Shown: one piece after another, positions 61,513 through 64,000 of the stretch
Position numbering within the stretch: position 1 is the first letter of the stretch
Layout: each line of letters starts with the position of its first letter
From: Pseudaminobacter salicylatoxidans
GTDB lineage: Bacteria; Pseudomonadota; Alphaproteobacteria; Rhizobiales; Rhizobiaceae
DNA: 64,000 nt
Reading direction: 5' to 3'
Assembly (NCBI RefSeq): GCF_003148475.1
Contig: NZ_QGGG01000006.1
Span: 62,001 to 126,000 of the forward strand
Translations under genes and position numbers: made by a program
Notes under the pieces: generated by a model
Told to the model about the DNA's origin: nothing
What the model saw: the letters and a program-made list of their open reading frames with translations, nothing else
Databases searched by the model: none

Positions 61513-61872
61513 TTATAGGGCGTGCCGCGCCTGCCAGCGTTTGACCAGCGACCGGGGGGCCTGCCGCAGCCATGCCTGTTCAAGTCGCAGGTGCAGTTCA
61601 TCGAGCGGTATGGCCTCGATACGGATCAGGATGTAGGGCCAACCCTTGTAATGGTCGGTCTCGAAATAGAGGTCAGGGGCTGCTGAAAGCAGCATTTCCT
61701 TGTCTTCGTGTTCGCAAACCATCGCCACCGTGCCGGCATCCTTGACCCGGCAAAGCAGTTTCTTGCCCACCTTTAGCGCCGGCGTGCCATAGGACGTGGC
61801 CTCGATAATTTCCGGCAAGCCTTCCGCCGCGCGTCGCAGCTTGTCGAAGGCTTTCGGAAACGCCTCGGCCAT
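61513..61872 (-). CDS. YjbR/MmcQ-family protein
   Basis: This 119-residue protein has the YjbR fold signature. It starts FDKLRRAAEGLPEIIEATSY and contains GTPALKVGKKLLCRVKDAG near 29, ...FETDHYKGWPYILIRI near 72, and a C-terminal basic segment, APRSLVKRWQARHAL. The family resembles DNA-binding cyp-domain proteins, but the function is unknown. The start at 61872 is 7 bases downstream of olsB's stop, so both are one minus-strand transcript. Confidence 0.85.
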   Translation of the reverse strand: MAEAFPKAFDKLRRAAEGLPEIIEATSYGTPALKVGKKLLCRVKDAGTVAMVCEHEDKEMLLSAAPDLYFETDHYKGWPYILIRIEAIPLDELHLRLEQAWLRQAPRSLVKRWQARHAL

Positions 61873-61879
61873 CGCTGGC

Positions 61880-62752
61880 TCAGGCAGCGAAACGCTGTGC
61901 GTCGCTGCCGTAATAGTTGATGTAGCGGCTGCTGATCGCCTGTACCGGCAGCACGACGAAGACGTCCACCGTGCCGAAATCCTCATCGATGACGCAGCCG
62001 TCGCCGATGCGTGCGCCAAGGCGCAGATAGCCCTTCACCAGCGGCGGCATCGCTGCGAGTGCCGATTTGAGGTCGAGCGCGTCCGCCGGCTTCATGTCCA
62101 TGCGGTGGTAGCGGGCGGGCACGGCGCGGATTTCCCAGTCGCCGTCGCTGCGGCAATGATGGGCGAGATAGGACAGCGCCTCGGCATGGGCGGCCGGATC
62201 GGTTCCCTGGAACGATGCGCAGCCGGCCATGACCGTGATGTCGTAGCGGTTCACATAGGCCCAGATACCCTGCCACAGCACTTCGATGGTGCGCTTGGAA
62301 CGATATTCGGTCAGCACGCAGGAGCGCCCAAGTTCCAGGAAACGCTGGTCGGGATGGCGGGCGATCAGCTCCTTCAGTTCGAACTCGTCTTCGGAATAGA
62401 AGCCGCCTGCCGCGACCGCCTTTTCCTGCCGAAGCAGCCGGTAAGTACCCACGATCCGTTTGTGCTCGGGGCCGGGGAGGGCGGTGTCGACCACCAGCAG
62501 ATGGTCGCAAATGGCGTCGAAGCGGTCGGCGTCGCGGCGATCCAGCGCCTGTGCCTCGTCCTGCTTCGCGCCAAGCTCGTCATAGAAGACGCGGTAGCGT
62601 ACCTCTTGCGCGGCCGCGATCTCGTCCGCGTGCTGCGCCAGCCGCACCTCAAGCGAGCCGATGCGGCCGAGCGGCCGGCTCTGGCATTCCTGCTGCGCGG
62701 CAATGCCGTTGGCCTCGGTGAAAGCGTCGCGATTCGGCAGCACTGTCTGCAC
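61880..62752 (-). CDS. olsB: L-ornithine N-alpha-acyltransferase OlsB (ornithine lipid synthesis)
   Basis: This acyltransferase of about 290 residues transfers a 3-hydroxyacyl chain from acyl-ACP to ornithine, the first step of ornithine lipid synthesis. The GNAT-like core begins GRIGSLEVRLAQHADEI near 21 and contains VRYRVFYDELGA near 44, LELGRSCVLTEYRSKRTIEV near 129, and MAGCASFQGTDP near 165. I choose the GTG at 62752, where AAGGAG sits 7 bases before it; longer frames lack a ribosome site. Ornithine lipids replace phospholipids when phosphate is short, which fits the phn locus earlier in this window. The partner olsA is not nearby. Confidence 0.86.
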   Translation of the reverse strand: MQTVLPNRDAFTEANGIAAQQECQSRPLGRIGSLEVRLAQHADEIAAAQEVRYRVFYDELGAKQDEAQALDRRDADRFDAICDHLLVVDTALPGPEHKRIVGTYRLLRQEKAVAAGGFYSEDEFELKELIARHPDQRFLELGRSCVLTEYRSKRTIEVLWQGIWAYVNRYDITVMAGCASFQGTDPAAHAEALSYLAHHCRSDGDWEIRAVPARYHRMDMKPADALDLKSALAAMPPLVKGYLRLGARIGDGCVIDEDFGTVDVFVVLPVQAISSRYINYYGSDAQRFAA

Positions 62753-62888
62753 GGATGTTTCTCCTTCGAGCCAGTCCACATGCAGCGGAATAGTGGCAGA
62801 GTGCAACAGGATTGTGACTGTATCGCGATAGCCGGCAAGGAGCAATGCGAGGCAATGATGCCGGCTAAGCGTTGTGGATGAAAGGCGC

Positions 62889-64000
62889 TCAGCCTTCGGC
62901 CTGCTCCGCCACCGCCCGCACCAGAATGTGGGGATCGAGCGGTTTGGTGACGAAGCCCGTGGCGCCATGCGCCAGCACCGAATGTCGGGTCTTTTCCTGG
63001 CTGTCGGCCGAAAGCACCAGGATGGGAAGTGCCACGATCCCGTGCTCTTCCTCGTGCCGGCGAATCGCCGCTATGGCGTCGAGCCCGTCCATCACCGGCA
63101 TGTGCAAGTCCATCAGCACGACGTCATAGCGTGGCTTGTGCCCCGTCGTGGCTTCCACGGCCGCGCGGCCATTGCTTACCACATCCACCTTGTGCCCGGC
63201 CTTGACAAGGGCGGCGCGCGCCAGCAGCGCGTTGATCTCGTTGTCCTCGGCGATCAGCACCGACAGAACACGCCGGTCGCCCGGTTCCCCGGCAGGCGGG
63301 ATGGCGGGGTGCGTCGAGGCAGAGGACGTCACATCGCGGGCGATTGCCGACAGAAGCACGCGCAACAGCGTTTCCCCCCGCACAGGCCGGGCGAGGAAGA
63401 TAGGGTAGCCGTTGCGGCGGAATTCACCCAGCAGGCCCCGGTCCGTCGGTGCGATCAGCGTGATCGCCTCGGCCGTGGCGAAGCCGCTGCGGCGCAGCCG
63501 CTTCAGCATATTGCCCTCGGCATCTTCCAATGCGGCATCCACCAGCAGCGTATCGCAGCCCTCCGCCAGCGTGGCTGCCTGCGTCACCGTGTCCGCGATC
63601 AGCATCGTGCCGCCATGGGCTTCGACGGTGAGCGCGATGGCCTGCGCCTCGATGCGGTTGTTGGACAACATCACCACTCGCCGTCCGGTCAGCACATCGC
63701 CGCGAATGTCGCCGGGTGTCGGCTCGTTCGCCGGAACGGTGAAGGCGAATTCCGATCCTTCGTTTCTGGTGCTCCTGACGGTAATCTCGCCGCCCATCGA
63801 CTGGACGAGACGGCGCGAGATCGCGAGGCCCAGCCCGGCGCCGCCATGGGCACGCGTCGGGGTGTCGTCGACCTGTTCGAACTCATTGAAAATGCGCTCC
63901 AGATCGGCCTGATGCAGCCCTTCGCCTGTGTCGATGACGGCAAAGTTGAGCATGTTCGCCTTTTCGTCGGGGGCGCGGCGGACGGTCAACAACACGCCGC
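62889..64000 (-). CDS. Hybrid sensor histidine kinase, C-terminal part (runs off the window)
   Basis: The reading frame is open to the last base of the window, so only the final 370 or so residues are visible. They include the ATP-binding end of a histidine kinase (VIDTGEGL and GGAGLGLAISRRLVQSMGGE), a degenerate receiver-like domain in the middle, and a true receiver with acidic phosphorylation pocket LIAEDNE and Asp in DVVLMDLHMPVMDG. The last residues form the VTKPLD lysine turn. The sensor input and the histidine site lie upstream in the neighbouring sequence. It is a two-component phosphorelay protein; its target is unknown. Confidence 0.92.
   Translation of the reverse strand, partial: GVLLTVRRAPDEKANMLNFAVIDTGEGLHQADLERIFNEFEQVDDTPTRAHGGAGLGLAISRRLVQSMGGEITVRSTRNEGSEFAFTVPANEPTPGDIRGDVLTGRRVVMLSNNRIEAQAIALTVEAHGGTMLIADTVTQAATLAEGCDTLLVDAALEDAEGNMLKRLRRSGFATAEAITLIAPTDRGLLGEFRRNGYPIFLARPVRGETLLRVLLSAIARDVTSSASTHPAIPPAGEPGDRRVLSVLIAEDNEINALLARAALVKAGHKVDVVSNGRAAVEATTGHKPRYDVVLMDLHMPVMDGLDAIAAIRRHEEEHGIVALPILVLSADSQEKTRHSVLAHGATGFVTKPLDPHILVRAVAEQAEG

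Overview
The window is a GC-rich chromosomal segment of an alphaproteobacterium. It most likely belongs to the Hyphomicrobiales (Rhizobiales), near the Mesorhizobium/Aminobacter/Phyllobacteriaceae group. This placement rests on a few gene types: a molybdotransferase fused to a periplasmic-binding-like domain, a rhizobial-type phn cluster with two PhnE permeases, OlsB, a compact Zur, the cysG-DUF2849-cysI-cysH-DUF934 operon, and rhizobial palindromic intergenic repeats. It is inference from families; no database was searched. Almost all of the window is ordinary chromosomal coding sequence. I see no rRNA, tRNA, CRISPR array, prophage or intact insertion sequence.

Layout. 1-5198: molybdenum cofactor block (end of a MoeA-like gene, a MoeA-PBP fusion, mobA and fdhD on the minus strand, and glp). 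5209-12747: EamA permease, universal stress protein with an FNR/FixK box, SbcD/SbcC-like nuclease pair, membrane diguanylate cyclase, and the guanidinium exporter gene sugE/gdx behind a probable guanidine-II riboswitch. 12995-20968: tamA-tamB and hemN, the latter with a second FNR/FixK box. 20996-31836: C-P lyase locus made of phnF, phnGHIJKL plus an acetyltransferase, converging on phnCDE1E2 with a PHO box. No phnM or phnN lies in the window.

31907-37738: a deacylase-like gene, an amidase, a probable 5' remnant of a group II intron, a sugar isomerase/epimerase with an oxidoreductase, and zur. 37783-42870: cobalamin riboswitch and btuBFCD. 42904-48285: polA, a candidate small RNA with a strong terminator, an M20 peptidase, and RNase D. 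48286-54658: an AT-richer stretch with a long palindrome and a small membrane protein, a globin-coupled diguanylate cyclase, an FMN reductase, PBP1A, an SDR, and a host-attachment-family protein. 54949-59656: sulfate/siroheme assimilation operon. 59667-64000: a small orphan gene, grpE, a TRIC-type channel, a YjbR protein, olsB, and the C-terminal part of a hybrid histidine kinase.

The clearest themes are environmental response and nutrient scavenging: phosphonate use under phosphate limitation, cobalamin uptake under riboswitch control, guanidine export, sulfate reduction, low-oxygen control of haem synthesis and of a stress protein, and two c-di-GMP synthases. I found no convincing wholly new multigene system. 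The most interesting signals are non-coding: the riboswitch placed far from its gene, the candidate small RNA with CU-rich loops, the group II intron remnant, and the palindrome at 48447-48496.
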